A DNA stretch of 64,000 nucleotides from Alphaproteobacteria bacterium (lineage in GTDB: Bacteria; Pseudomonadota; Alphaproteobacteria; Rhizobiales; GCA-2746425), in the NCBI GenBank assembly GCA_024743215.1, contig JANSWZ010000001.1, positions 620,001 through 684,000 of the forward strand, in the 5' to 3' direction. This document shows, in pieces, positions 44,107 through 54,091 of this stretch. The notes beneath the pieces were generated by a model. It saw only the letters and a list, made by a program, of their open reading frames with translations. It made no database searches and was not told where the DNA came from. Numbering within the stretch: the first letter of the stretch is position 1; every line of letters starts with the position of its first letter. The translations under genes and the position numbers were made by a program.

Positions 44107-44442
44107 ATGCTCGACTTTGAGCTACAAGAAAAACTGAAACACCATAAGGTTGACCTCAATGAGGATAACCGGAAGCGGTTTGCTCTGATTGGGGTTTCAA
44201 TGTTGATTGGTCTGGTGATGGGCCTGACTGCCGCATACATATTCCATCAGGCAAATGTCGATAATTACCAGGCTGAGTTGAGTTTGATGGTGGTTTTGGC
44301 TGCTGAGAGTAAAAATCTTGATTCTGCCGCTACTCTCAAAGCTGTAGAAACCGAGATCGGGAAACCGATTTCAGAGTTTTCTGAAAAGGACACGCTGGAA
44401 GCATTTCAGTATTTGGTCCGTAATACAAAACTCGCAAACTGA
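44107..44442 (+). CDS. Small single-pass membrane protein, unknown
   Basis: About 111 residues. A charged N-terminal helix (LDFELQEKLKHHKVDLNED) is followed by one hydrophobic segment (FALIGVSMLIGLVMGLTAAYIF, about 22-43) and a soluble tail of about 65 residues. ATG at 44107 preceded by GGCGGGAAA. A longer opening begins in the divergent acetyltransferase region. No family is recognised. Confidence 0.6.
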   Translation: MLDFELQEKLKHHKVDLNEDNRKRFALIGVSMLIGLVMGLTAAYIFHQANVDNYQAELSLMVVLAAESKNLDSAATLKAVETEIGKPISEFSEKDTLEAFQYLVRNTKLAN

Positions 44443-44502
44443 CTTTTGCGTGTTGCAAAATGATCTGTTTGGCAGGAACGGTTCCGAAGAATCACCTCAG
44501 TT

Positions 44503-45306
44503 CTAATTCGGCAGCAACTCGCCGACGACTGTGATGACGCCTGCATAATTGTTTTTGGTCCACGTAAAAAGCGTAAGTCCACCGTTGATGTCAATCAGTT
44601 CAATGCCGGTAAATGACATCGAATCGTTGATGTGACTGATGAGATCGTTGGAAAGTTGCAATCCTGATGGGCGGCTGACCATAACATCCATGTCACTTGT
44701 CAGCACCACCGACACACAAAGAGCGCAGTTGCTGTCCTCAGGCAAAAGTGTTTCCGGACCCATTATGCCGACGACTACGCCAATTGCGACCCCTTCCACG
44801 TTGAACAAGCCACGCGTGATGGGAATAAATGGAAGGCCGCTCTGTCGGCCGACGACGGGTGGATTGATTCGCAAATCACCACTTCCCTGCCGAACAGCCT
44901 CCCGGACATACAGCCGATCACCGAGGTTTATGTCGGGCGCAGGCAAATTATAGCTGTCAAACAACAGAGTGCCATCTGCAGCGATGGCCAGAATTGAACG
45001 CAACCCGGCAGCAGCGCGTTGATAGCGTTTCATGCGTGAATGGGCTATCGGCGCTGAAATGTCTGGATTTGCACTCAGGAAGTCGCCAACAGCCAGCAAT
45101 GCAAGATCGTTCTGCTTGAGATGACTGTCGACCTGCTTGGCGAGCAAAGCGCCCTTTAGTTCAACGCGCATTCTGGTCAAATCAGTGACCAAAGGAGCGC
45201 GGTGTGAACCGATTTCCAGCGCCACGGCACTCTGGGAGCCAGCGAGGCACAATCCAGCCAACAGCATGCCAACACAGGAGAGACTAATTAACTTGGTTCC
45301 AATCAT
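44503..45306 (-). CDS. Stand-alone periplasmic Cache/PDC-like sensor domain
   Basis: A 267-residue exported protein with a signal peptide ending near residue 29 (SAVALEIG region). The mature part resembles the extracellular double-Cache (PDC) domain of histidine kinases and chemoreceptors: a long first helix (LTRMRVELKGALLAKQVDSH), then IAADGTLLFDSYN, LGDRLYVREAV and PITRGLFNVEGVAIGVVVGI. No second membrane segment and no kinase, methyl-accepting or cyclase domain follows. The two cysteines in NCALCVSVV may form a disulfide. It could be a free ligand-binding protein or a truncated receptor. Confidence 0.6.
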   Translation of the reverse strand: MIGTKLISLSCVGMLLAGLCLAGSQSAVALEIGSHRAPLVTDLTRMRVELKGALLAKQVDSHLKQNDLALLAVGDFLSANPDISAPIAHSRMKRYQRAAAGLRSILAIAADGTLLFDSYNLPAPDINLGDRLYVREAVRQGSGDLRINPPVVGRQSGLPFIPITRGLFNVEGVAIGVVVGIMGPETLLPEDSNCALCVSVVLTSDMDVMVSRPSGLQLSNDLISHINDSMSFTGIELIDINGGLTLFTWTKNNYAGVITVVGELLPN

Positions 45307-45460
45307 TATCCGTACGTCTTGAAATTTAATGGAGTAAGAGCATCTGATTGCAACCCATATATAGCTGCAGACAAATTTTGGGAGTCAGAATGGCCGATTT
45401 TCTACTAATAGTTAAGTATCAGAGAATATAAAATTTCTGTCTCGTACTTTAGTTGCGAAT

Positions 45461-47269
45461 TTATCGCCTGATGGACGGTCTCGCCAAATCCAGAATTCTA
45501 AATTGAACACTGGGGCGACCGCCCCAATGATCAAGTGAGAAAGTGCCTGCAAGATGGAATGTCCCTTCCCTGTTTTTCAACATCGTCTGACCTATGGGAT
45601 TATCAGCGGCCCGAAAAGCAATCGCATTTATGCGTGTGCCTTGACCGGAGGAAACACTTGCACGGACATGCCCGGATCCGACAATTTTGGCCGGGCCTAT
45701 GAAATGCGCTGGTAATGCGAACACAGGCTGTGAGTGCCCTGAGCCGTATGGACCAGCCCGCTCCACCAGATCCATGAACTCAATTGTTGCGCCATTGGCG
45801 GTAATTGCACCATCAATCCGCAATTGATTTTGCCCCCGCGCTGCATCGACTGCCCGGGACAAATGTTCTTCAAGGTATTCGCGAAACCGGCCAAGCTGCG
45901 CGCGCTCAATTGTAAGACCAGCTGCCATGGCATGGCCGCCTCCCTTGGTGAGAATGCCCGCTTCGACAGCCCCCCTGACGGCCGCCCCCACATCCACCCC
46001 TGGAACTGAACGAGCCGAACCGGTGCCAATTCCGTTGGGATTGTATGAGATGGCAAAAGCTGGCCTGTGGAAACGTTCTTTCAACCGGGCTGCAAGCAAG
46101 CCGACGATGCCTGGATGCCAGTCATCCTGACCAGTGATCAGAACAGAGGGCCCTGGACCTGTACCAATGTCTCTTTCAGCCTCGGCAATTGCCTCTGCCA
46201 GCATGTCTGTTTCGATGGCCTGGCGCTGCTTGTTCAGATCATCCAGTTGCACCGCAATGGTTTCAGCCGCTATGGAATCATCCATCGTAAGCAGCCTTGC
46301 CCCAAGTGACGCATCACCAATGCGTCCTCCAGCATTGATGCGTGGGCCAACCAGAAACCCCAAATGGTAGGCATTTGCAGGTCCAGTCAGTCTGGCCGTC
46401 TTCATCAGGGCGTTAAGACCGGCATTGCGTCCGTGCCGAATAGCCACTAGACCCTTTGTGATGTAAGCGCGGTTCAACCCTTTGAGTGGCACCACATCGC
46501 AGACAGTGCCAAGCGCTACCAGGTCAAGCCATGCCAAGAGATCACAGCTTTTGGCTTGCGGGTGATTGGTGGCTTTAAGAACGGCCAAAGTGGCAACCAG
46601 AGTTAAAAACACAACGCCAACGGCAGCCAGATGTCCCTGCCCAGACAGATCATCCTGCCTGTTTGGATTTACCAGCGCCACGGCATGCGGCAATTGCTCT
46701 CCAAGTTGATGATGATCGAGAATGACGACATCGCATTTTCGACGGGCAGCATGTTCCAGGGCTTCAAAGCTTGTGGATCCGCAATCGACAGTGACAATCA
46801 ATTGGGCGCCGTCATCAATCAGTCCATCAATGGCCGGACCATTTGGTCCATAGCCTTCAAAAATCCGATCCGGGATGTAGATTTTTGCGGATATTCCGAA
46901 ATGCTGCAGGAACCGAAACAGGAGAGCGGAACTGGTTGCGCCGTCGACATCATAGTCCCCAAAAATCGCTACTTTCTGTTTGTCGACGATTGCTTTTGTC
47001 AGCCGATCTGCCGCCTTCTCCATGTCAGTGAGCGCTTTGGGGTCCGGCATCATATCGCGGAGAGAAGGCGTCAGAAATTGAGCTGCACTGTCAATGTCCA
47101 CGCCGCGCGCCGCAAGCACGCGGCCGAGAAGCTCGGGCAACTGATGGCGTTGCGAGATAGCCGTTGCAATGGGCTGCGTCTTTGTATCGAGGCTTTCGAC
47201 CCACGCCTTGCCGGTCAGGGATTTTTCAACTCCTAGAAAGTGGCGTGGCTGCAAAAGCAACTCTCCCAA
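45461..47269 (-). CDS. recJ: Single-stranded-DNA-specific exonuclease RecJ
   Basis: A 602-residue RecJ, a 5'-3' exonuclease on single-stranded DNA for recombination and mismatch repair. Phosphoesterase motifs are FGDYDVDGA (about 103-111), VDCGS (161-165) and LDHHQLG with DHH at 185-187. The DHHA1 part has KGGGHAMAAGLT, and an OB-fold end follows. No ATG is near the expected N-terminus. The TTG at 47269 is used, but the exact start is uncertain. It is the third of the hom-glpX-recJ series on this strand. Confidence 0.94.
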   Translation of the reverse strand: MGELLLQPRHFLGVEKSLTGKAWVESLDTKTQPIATAISQRHQLPELLGRVLAARGVDIDSAAQFLTPSLRDMMPDPKALTDMEKAADRLTKAIVDKQKVAIFGDYDVDGATSSALLFRFLQHFGISAKIYIPDRIFEGYGPNGPAIDGLIDDGAQLIVTVDCGSTSFEALEHAARRKCDVVILDHHQLGEQLPHAVALVNPNRQDDLSGQGHLAAVGVVFLTLVATLAVLKATNHPQAKSCDLLAWLDLVALGTVCDVVPLKGLNRAYITKGLVAIRHGRNAGLNALMKTARLTGPANAYHLGFLVGPRINAGGRIGDASLGARLLTMDDSIAAETIAVQLDDLNKQRQAIETDMLAEAIAEAERDIGTGPGPSVLITGQDDWHPGIVGLLAARLKERFHRPAFAISYNPNGIGTGSARSVPGVDVGAAVRGAVEAGILTKGGGHAMAAGLTIERAQLGRFREYLEEHLSRAVDAARGQNQLRIDGAITANGATIEFMDLVERAGPYGSGHSQPVFALPAHFIGPAKIVGSGHVRASVSSGQGTRINAIAFRAADNPIGQTMLKNREGTFHLAGTFSLDHWGGRPSVQFRILDLARPSIRR

Positions 47270-47290
47270 TGCTGAAAAGCCTGTCCGAGC

Positions 47291-48280
47291 TTATGAAAAA
47301 CGGTCGGTCTGGCGGTGTCTGGCTTTAATCCATCTGACCGTGTGACTGGAGGACCGCATAACAACTGTATGCGTGGTAATACTATCCTGGCCGAACCGAA
47401 CTCCGGACAACATGTTGCCATCAGTTACGCCCGTTGCCGCAAACAGAACATCACCCTTGGCCATTTCCAGCATGTCGAACTTCTTGTTCACATCTTCAAT
47501 GCCCATTTTGATGGCACGGTCGCGCTGCTGCTGGGTATTGATAACCAATCGACCCTGCATCTGACCGCCGATACAACGTAGTGCGGCCGCTGCAAGCACG
47601 CCCTCAGGCGCTCCGCCAATGCCCATGTAAATATCGATGCCAGTCTCTTCGGGGTCGGTTGTGTGAATAACACCCGCGACATCGCCATCCCCAATCAATC
47701 GGATGGCAGCGCCGGTCTGACGCACTTCCTCAATGATCTTGGCATGGCGCGGACGATCAAGAATACAGGCCGTCACTTGATCAATGGAAACACCTTTCGC
47801 TGCAGCCACGCGCGCCATGTTTTCAGCAGGCGGCAAATCCAGATCGACTGTTCCCGCCTCATAGCCAGGTCCAATGGCAATTTTTTCCATATATACGTCG
47901 GGTGCGTTCAGAAGATTGCCTTCATTTGCAATAGCAACCACAGCCAGAGAGTTCGGCAGGTTTTTGGCACAAATCGTGGTGCCTTCCAGGGGGTCAAGGG
48001 CGATATCAACCTTGGGACCTCCGCCCTTCCTGCCAACTTTTTCACCGATGTAAAGCATGGGCGCTTCATCACGTTCGCCTTCGCCAATGACAACTGTTCC
48101 TTCAATCGGCAAGGCGTTCAGCTCGTTTCGCATAGCGTCGACAGCCACTTGATCCGCTGCTTTTTCATCGCCCCGCCCCCGTAAGCGGGCCGCAGCGACG
48201 GCTGCACGTTCTGTTACCCTTGCCAGTTCCAGCGTGAGAATACGGTCAAGCACAACATCTTCTAATGTCTCAGTGTTCAT
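47291..48280 (-). CDS. glpX: Class II fructose-1,6-bisphosphatase
   Basis: A 329-residue GlpX, a lithium-sensitive metal-dependent phosphatase used in gluconeogenesis. Family blocks are GEGERDEAPMLYIGEKVG (about 66-83), DPLEGTT and GGAPEGVLAAAALRC. ATG at 48280. A start four codons earlier is open but less typical. It lies 60 bases after hom. Confidence 0.94.
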   Translation of the reverse strand: MNTETLEDVVLDRILTLELARVTERAAVAAARLRGRGDEKAADQVAVDAMRNELNALPIEGTVVIGEGERDEAPMLYIGEKVGRKGGGPKVDIALDPLEGTTICAKNLPNSLAVVAIANEGNLLNAPDVYMEKIAIGPGYEAGTVDLDLPPAENMARVAAAKGVSIDQVTACILDRPRHAKIIEEVRQTGAAIRLIGDGDVAGVIHTTDPEETGIDIYMGIGGAPEGVLAAAALRCIGGQMQGRLVINTQQQRDRAIKMGIEDVNKKFDMLEMAKGDVLFAATGVTDGNMLSGVRFGQDSITTHTVVMRSSSHTVRWIKARHRQTDRFS

Positions 48281-48340
48281 ATTTCTCTCCAAGGCTGCTT
48301 TGCGAAAATAATTCCAGAGCCTATACCCTAAGGTTGAAAC

Positions 48341-49654
48341 TCAGGCTTTTTCAAGCCGTATTAGTTGAGGATCGCCAACAATGTGGCCATCTGAACGAAT
48401 GTGCACGAGCGCCTCACGAATGGCGCTTTCAGTTGTCTTGTGAGTAATCAGCAAAACTGTCTTTGTCTCAGGGCCATTTGATAATTCAGGCTGACCATCG
48501 CGATTTTTCTGCATAATGCTGGCAAGAGAAATTCCTGCCTCAGCCATACGGCCGGCTATGGAGGCAAATGCTCCCAGACGGTCGCTGACGGTCAATCTGA
48601 TGTAGTAACCACCTTCATGGGCCCGCATTCTGGCTTTTACATAAGGCTTTTGATCTGCAACCTTTATGCCCAGTGTTGGAGCCATCAAGCCACGGGCAAT
48701 GTCAACAATGTCACCCAGGACAGCAGATGCTGTTGCATCTCCCCCCGCTCCCGGTCCGGACATGGTGACATTTCCGACAGCATCCGCATCAATAGACACC
48801 GCATTTGTGACATCGGTTATCTGAGCCAAAGAGCCTTCCAACGGAACCATTGTGGGGTGCACGCGTTGTTCGATGCCCGTCGCCAGCTTCTGCGCGACAC
48901 CCAAAAGCCTGATTCGATACCCCAATTCGGTTGCTGCCTGAATGTCCTGCGGCGTTATCGAGGAAATTCCTTCAACGTAGATTTCGTCGCTGTTGATCTC
49001 GGTTCCAAATGCCAGGCTCGTCAACAGCGACAGTTTGTGCGCTGTGTCATATCCTTCAACATCAAAGGTCGGGTCTGCTTCGGCGTATCCAAGTTGCTGG
49101 GCCTGGTCCAGACAAGCAGAAAAGGACAAATTATCCTCTTCCATACGTGTGAGGATATAGTTGCAGGTTCCGTTCAGGATACCAGAGACGCGACTGACCT
49201 GATTGCCCGCCAGGCTTTCCCGCAAAGCTTTGATGACCGGAATTCCGCCGGCAACAGCTGCTTCGAAATTCAGTGAAACACCGTTTTGTTCTGCAAGTCT
49301 GGCAAGCTCTCCACCATGTTTTGCAAGCAATGCCTTGTTGGCGGTCACAACATGTTTCCCGCTTTCAAGGGCAGCGCGTACGGCCACATCAGCCGGACCG
49401 TTGTCACCACCAATCAATTCGACAAAGACATCAATGTTGTCGGCGGTTGCAAGTGTGACCGGATCATCATGCCAATCCATGTCTTCAATTGAAATGCCCC
49501 GGTCGCGCCCTCGCGTGCGTGCACTGATACCGGTTACGGAAAGCGGCCTGCCAGAGCGGGTTTCCAAAATTTCATTCTGTTTCGCCAAAAGCTGAATCAG
49601 GGCGCAGCCAACGGTTCCAAGCCCGGCCATGCCGAGTCGCAACGCATCTGTCAT
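48341..49654 (-). CDS. hom: Homoserine dehydrogenase
   Basis: A 437-residue enzyme that reduces aspartate semialdehyde to homoserine for threonine and methionine. It has the NAD(P) motif GLGTVGCAL near 11-19, the catalytic-domain block GILNGTCNYIL, then GYAEADPTFDVEGYDTAHK and a C-terminal ACT domain (about 350-430) for threonine feedback. It follows the aminotransferase gene by 35 bases. Confidence 0.95.
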   Translation of the reverse strand: MTDALRLGMAGLGTVGCALIQLLAKQNEILETRSGRPLSVTGISARTRGRDRGISIEDMDWHDDPVTLATADNIDVFVELIGGDNGPADVAVRAALESGKHVVTANKALLAKHGGELARLAEQNGVSLNFEAAVAGGIPVIKALRESLAGNQVSRVSGILNGTCNYILTRMEEDNLSFSACLDQAQQLGYAEADPTFDVEGYDTAHKLSLLTSLAFGTEINSDEIYVEGISSITPQDIQAATELGYRIRLLGVAQKLATGIEQRVHPTMVPLEGSLAQITDVTNAVSIDADAVGNVTMSGPGAGGDATASAVLGDIVDIARGLMAPTLGIKVADQKPYVKARMRAHEGGYYIRLTVSDRLGAFASIAGRMAEAGISLASIMQKNRDGQPELSNGPETKTVLLITHKTTESAIREALVHIRSDGHIVGDPQLIRLEKA

Positions 49655-49689
49655 CGATGATCTTTCCGAATTTGCTCAGGACACAGCGT

Positions 49690-50901
49690 CTATGCGCTGA
49701 TTGGCACGACGTTTGGCATGGATTGCTGGGAAGATGCAAGGAAGCGACGCAAGTTTCGCGCAGCCTGACGTATTCGTTGTTCATTTTCTACCAGAGCGAT
49801 ACGTACATGCTCATCGCCATGCTCACCAAACCCGATCCCGGGAGCAACGGCAACGTCGGCTTCTTCAATCAAGAGACGGGAAAACTCAAACGAGCCCATA
49901 TGCTTGAAATTTTCTGGCAGTGGTGCCCAGGCAAACATGGTTGCGCCAGGCGATGGCACATCCCAGCCGGCACGTGCAAACGAGTCGACCATGACATCAC
50001 GTCGGCCTTTGTAAATTTTGCGTGCTTCATCGATACAGTCTTCGCTGCCATTCAATGCCGCAGCGGCTGCCACCTGGATCGGCGTAAAGGCACCGTAATC
50101 AAGATAGGATTTGACCCGCGCCAGTGCGGCAATCAAACGTTCATTGCCGACCGCAAAGCCCATGCGCCAACCGGGCATGGAGAAGGTTTTCGACATGCTG
50201 GTAAATTCAACAGCAATATCAATCGCGCCTTCGACCTCAAGAATTGACGGTGGCGGCGTTCCTTCAAAATAGATTTCCGAATAGGCCAGATCCGAAAGGA
50301 TCAGCAAATCATGTTTTTTAGCGAAAGCGACAACATCTTTGTAGAAGTCCAGATTTGCCAGATAGGCAGTCGGATTTGACGGGTAGTTGAGGATGAGTGC
50401 CAGCGGTTTGGGAATCGAATGCCGAATGGCGCGTTCTGCCGTGCGGAAAAACTCTGGGCCCGGTTCTGCAGGAATCGAACGAATAACCCCGCCAGACATA
50501 ATGAAGCCGAAAGAGTGAATCGGATAGGTTGGGTTTGGAACCAAAATGACATCGCCCGGTGCTGTGATGGCCTGTGCCATATTGGCAAAGCCTTCCTTGG
50601 AACCAAGTGTCGCGACAATCTGTGTGTCCGGATTGAGTTTCACGCCAAATCGACGCTCGTAATATCCAGCCTGAGCCTTGCGCAAGCCGGGAATACCGCG
50701 AGATGTTGAATAGCGATGTGTCCGCGGATTGGAGACCGTCTCGACCAACTTGTCGACAATGTGCTGAGGTGTCGGCAAATCGGGATTGCCCATGCCCAGA
50801 TCAATGATATCTGCTCCACCCGCCCGCGCCTTCGCCTTGATCTTGTTGACGTGTTCAAAAACATAGACTGGCAGCCGTTTGACCTTGTGGAACTCTTCCA
50901 T
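49690..50901 (-). CDS. PLP aminotransferase, AlaC/LL-DAP aminotransferase-like
   Basis: A 403-residue class I aminotransferase similar to alanine-synthesising AlaC and to LL-diaminopimelate aminotransferases. Visible are DLGMGNPDLPTP near 37-48, NYPSNPTA, and the PLP lysine in SMSKTFSMPGWRMGF (about 237-251). ATG at 50901 gives the family N-terminus EEFHKVKRLPVYVF. The upstream opening is not conserved. It is linked to hom as in many rhizobia, which suggests a role in amino acid supply. Exact amino donor is not determinable here. Confidence 0.9.
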   Translation of the reverse strand: MEEFHKVKRLPVYVFEHVNKIKAKARAGGADIIDLGMGNPDLPTPQHIVDKLVETVSNPRTHRYSTSRGIPGLRKAQAGYYERRFGVKLNPDTQIVATLGSKEGFANMAQAITAPGDVILVPNPTYPIHSFGFIMSGGVIRSIPAEPGPEFFRTAERAIRHSIPKPLALILNYPSNPTAYLANLDFYKDVVAFAKKHDLLILSDLAYSEIYFEGTPPPSILEVEGAIDIAVEFTSMSKTFSMPGWRMGFAVGNERLIAALARVKSYLDYGAFTPIQVAAAAALNGSEDCIDEARKIYKGRRDVMVDSFARAGWDVPSPGATMFAWAPLPENFKHMGSFEFSRLLIEEADVAVAPGIGFGEHGDEHVRIALVENEQRIRQAARNLRRFLASSQQSMPNVVPISA

Positions 50902-51091
50902 CGTATCTCTCGCTTTGGGATGGCATGGACTTGGGAATTTGATTTGTTTCACGATAGTGCGGCCATGAAAAGGCCCCAAATGGCTAAAATGCGCTCAAAC
51001 ATTCGGGCGCTCGGGCAATTGTCGCGCTTTCGCTTGTGTTGCGTCGATGATACACAGTCAGAAGAAAAACAAAAAACATCTTTCAGGGACC

Positions 51092-52915
51092 ATGACGGAA
51101 TCACCCAAAGACCCCGGTCGGGACAACCATCTTCTAGAGTATATCGTGCAGAATCCGGAAGCATTTGCCAACAATCTGGCACGTGCTGCTGAGGAGGCTG
51201 GTCGTGCTGTGGCTGCTTTCCTGAAACCACGAGAGGAAGGTCGCCGGGATGGCGAAGATGTTAACGACGAGATTTCCGAAATCGTGACAACTCTGTCGAA
51301 GGTCGGCGAGTATTGGATTTCGGATCCGGAACGGGCGGTGCAGGCTCAGACAGCCCTGTGGACAAATTACATGAGTTTGTGGAGCTCTTCGCTTCAACGC
51401 ATGCAGGGACAGGAAGCTCAACCCGCCATAAAACCCACTCAAGGCGACAAGCGTTTTTCTGCTGAAGACTGGGAGCAGAACCAGTTTTTTGATTTTCTGA
51501 AGCAATTCTATCTGATCACGTCGAAGTGGGCGCAGCAGATGGTGGAAGAAGCTGATGATCTGGATGAACACACCAAGAGTAAAGCCGACTTTTATGTTCA
51601 GCAATTGTCAAATGCTGTGTCGCCGTCCAACTTCCTGTTGACCAATCCGGAATTGCTGAAAGAGACGGTCCAGAGCGACGGGGAAAATCTGGTGCGCGGC
51701 ATGCGGATGCTGGCAGAGGATATGATTGCCGGTGATGGCGAATTGAAAATGCGCCAGTCTGATCCGAAGAAATTCAAGGTCGGCGAGAACATGGCCGTGA
51801 CGCCGGGCAAAGTCATCTTTCAGAATGATATCTGCCAGTTGCTCCAATATACGCCAATAACAACCAAGGTGTTGAAGCGACCATTGTTGATCGTTCCGCC
51901 ATGGATCAACAAATTCTATGTGCTGGACCTCAATCCGGAGAAGTCCTTTATCCGCTGGGCCGTCGAGCGCGGTCATACCGTGTTTGTGATTTCATGGATC
52001 AACCCCGATGAGCGCCAGTCGGGAAAAAGTTTTGAACACTACATGAAAGAAGGCATTTTAGAGGCCTTGAATCAGGTTGAGACCGCGACTGGCGAAAAGA
52101 AGGTGAATGCCATTGGCTATTGCGTTGGCGGCACATTGCTGTCTGTCACACTGGCCTATATGGCCGCAAAAAAAGACACCCGCATTGCGTCGGCCACCCT
52201 GTTTACCACACAGGTGGACTTCACCCATGCGGGCGAGTTGAAAATATTCGTCGATGAAGAACAGATCAGCGCGCTTGAGAAACACATGGAAAAGCGCGGC
52301 TATCTGGAAGGCTCAAAAATGTCGACAGCCTTCAACATGCTGCGCTCCAATGATCTGGTCTGGCCATATTTCGTGAACAACTACATGCGTGGAAAAGACC
52401 CCTTCCCGTTTGATCTTTTGTACTGGAATTCAGACAGTACGCGCATGCCGGCTGCGAACCATTCATTCTATATGCGGAACTGTTATCTTGAAAATAATCT
52501 GTCCCGTGGAAAAATGGTCGTAGGCGATGAGACCCTTGACCTGTCGAAGGTCAAAATCCCGATCTACAATCTTGCAACCAAGGAAGATCACATCGCGCCT
52601 GCCCTGTCCGTGTTCAAAGGGTCGTCGTGTTTTGGTGGTCCGGTGCAATTTGTGATGGCGGGCTCAGGTCACATTGCCGGTGTGGTCAATCCACCTCATA
52701 GAAACAAGTATCAGCATTGGACCGGCGCTGAACCAAAAGGTGACTTTGACGAATGGGTCTCAAAGGCTGAAGAACATCCCGGATCCTGGTGGCCACATTG
52801 GCACGCCTGGATTGAAGAACTGAACGACACCCAAGTCTCTGCGCGACAGCCCGGCGAGAATGGCATTGAAATCCTCGAGGACGCACCGGGCTCCTACGTA
52901 AAAACCAAGGCTTGA
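51092..52915 (+). CDS. phaC: Class I polyhydroxyalkanoate synthase
   Basis: A 607-residue PhaC that polymerises 3-hydroxyacyl-CoA at the surface of storage granules. The lipase-box-like GYCVGGTLL gives the catalytic cysteine (Cys344). The catalytic aspartate lies in YNLATKEDHIAP and the histidine in GSGHIAGVVNPP. Length and motifs fit class I enzymes for short-chain monomers. ATG at 51092 is preferred; another ATG 15 codons earlier is open. It is divergent from the aminotransferase gene and four bases upstream of rnd. Confidence 0.94.
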   Translation: MTESPKDPGRDNHLLEYIVQNPEAFANNLARAAEEAGRAVAAFLKPREEGRRDGEDVNDEISEIVTTLSKVGEYWISDPERAVQAQTALWTNYMSLWSSSLQRMQGQEAQPAIKPTQGDKRFSAEDWEQNQFFDFLKQFYLITSKWAQQMVEEADDLDEHTKSKADFYVQQLSNAVSPSNFLLTNPELLKETVQSDGENLVRGMRMLAEDMIAGDGELKMRQSDPKKFKVGENMAVTPGKVIFQNDICQLLQYTPITTKVLKRPLLIVPPWINKFYVLDLNPEKSFIRWAVERGHTVFVISWINPDERQSGKSFEHYMKEGILEALNQVETATGEKKVNAIGYCVGGTLLSVTLAYMAAKKDTRIASATLFTTQVDFTHAGELKIFVDEEQISALEKHMEKRGYLEGSKMSTAFNMLRSNDLVWPYFVNNYMRGKDPFPFDLLYWNSDSTRMPAANHSFYMRNCYLENNLSRGKMVVGDETLDLSKVKIPIYNLATKEDHIAPALSVFKGSSCFGGPVQFVMAGSGHIAGVVNPPHRNKYQHWTGAEPKGDFDEWVSKAEEHPGSWWPHWHAWIEELNDTQVSARQPGENGIEILEDAPGSYVKTKA

Positions 52916-52918
52916 AAC

Positions 52919-54088
52919 TTGTCTGATATTATTACCGTAACTGATACGAAGACGCTCGCTGATATGTGCGCGCGCCTGGCTCAACATTCTTTCGTGACCG
53001 TTGACACAGAATTTCTACGTGAAAGCACGTATTGGCCTATCCTGTGCCTCATTCAGGTTGCCAGCGACGATGAAGCGGCTCTGATTGACCCGATGGCAGA
53101 CGGCCTGGATCTTGCGCCCTTCTTTGAACTCATGGCTGATCGCAATGTGGTGAAAGTCTTTCATTCTGCGCGTCAGGATCTTGAGATAATTCTCAAGCTT
53201 GGGGATTTAATTCCCGCTCCACTGTTTGACACCCAAATTGCAGCGATGGTTTGTGGATTTGGCGACAGCATCAGTTACGATCATCTGGTGCAAAAAATCT
53301 GCAATGTTCAGATCGACAAGTCCTCCCGTTTCACCGATTGGAGCCAGCGACCGCTTACTGCCAAGCAGCAGACTTACGCTCTGGCCGATGTGACCCATCT
53401 GCGCGACATCTACAAATCACTGGCCGCCAAACTTGAGCAGCAAAGCCGCACGGATTGGCTGACTGAGGAAATGGCCATACTGGAGAGTCGCGGAACCTAT
53501 ATTGTGGAGCCGCAAGACGCCTGGAAACGGCTGAAGATGCGGGCGCGCAAACCAATTGAACTGGCCGTTACCAAAGAACTGGCCGCCTGGCGCGAAACAG
53601 AAGCAAAATCTCGCAACCAACCGCGTGGCCGCATCATCAAGGATGATGCGATCTACGAATTGGCATCGCAGCAACCGGAAAATGTACAGGCACTGGCACG
53701 CATGCGTGCTTTGCCCAAAGGTTTTGACCGCTCAAGATTTGCAGATTCTGTGATTGCAGCCGTCAAGCGGGCGAAATCCATTCCGAAAGAAGACTTGCCA
53801 ACCGTGCCGCGCCCTCCCCGTCGACCTGAAGGCGCAAGTGCCGTGGTTGAATTGCTGAAAGTCTTGCTGAAACTTGTCTGTGAGCAACATGGTGTCGCTT
53901 CAAAAATCATTGCCAATGTGGATGATCTGGAAAAAATCGCAGACAGTGACACAGCGGACGTGGCCGCACTGAAAGGCTGGCGGCGTGAGTTGTTCGGTGA
54001 AGCTGCGTTACAGGTGAAAGAAGGAAAACTTGGCTTTGCGCTGTCTCAGCGCAAGAAGGTCATTCTGGTGCCAATCGATACTGAATAA
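52919..54088 (+). CDS. rnd: Ribonuclease D
   Basis: A 389-residue RNase D, a 3'-5' exoribonuclease that matures tRNA 3' ends. The DEDD exonuclease domain has VDTEF (Asp29, Glu31), FHSARQDLEI, and motif III YALADVTHL (about 154-162). An HRDC nucleic-acid-binding domain follows (about 210-290), with a second helical region to the end. TTG start at 52919, after AAGG in the end of phaC. Residues 163 to the end are duplicated, at about 90 percent protein identity by eye, in the chimeric gene at 57248. Confidence 0.94.
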   Translation: MSDIITVTDTKTLADMCARLAQHSFVTVDTEFLRESTYWPILCLIQVASDDEAALIDPMADGLDLAPFFELMADRNVVKVFHSARQDLEIILKLGDLIPAPLFDTQIAAMVCGFGDSISYDHLVQKICNVQIDKSSRFTDWSQRPLTAKQQTYALADVTHLRDIYKSLAAKLEQQSRTDWLTEEMAILESRGTYIVEPQDAWKRLKMRARKPIELAVTKELAAWRETEAKSRNQPRGRIIKDDAIYELASQQPENVQALARMRALPKGFDRSRFADSVIAAVKRAKSIPKEDLPTVPRPPRRPEGASAVVELLKVLLKLVCEQHGVASKIIANVDDLEKIADSDTADVAALKGWRRELFGEAALQVKEGKLGFALSQRKKVILVPIDTE

Positions 54089-54091
54089 ACA

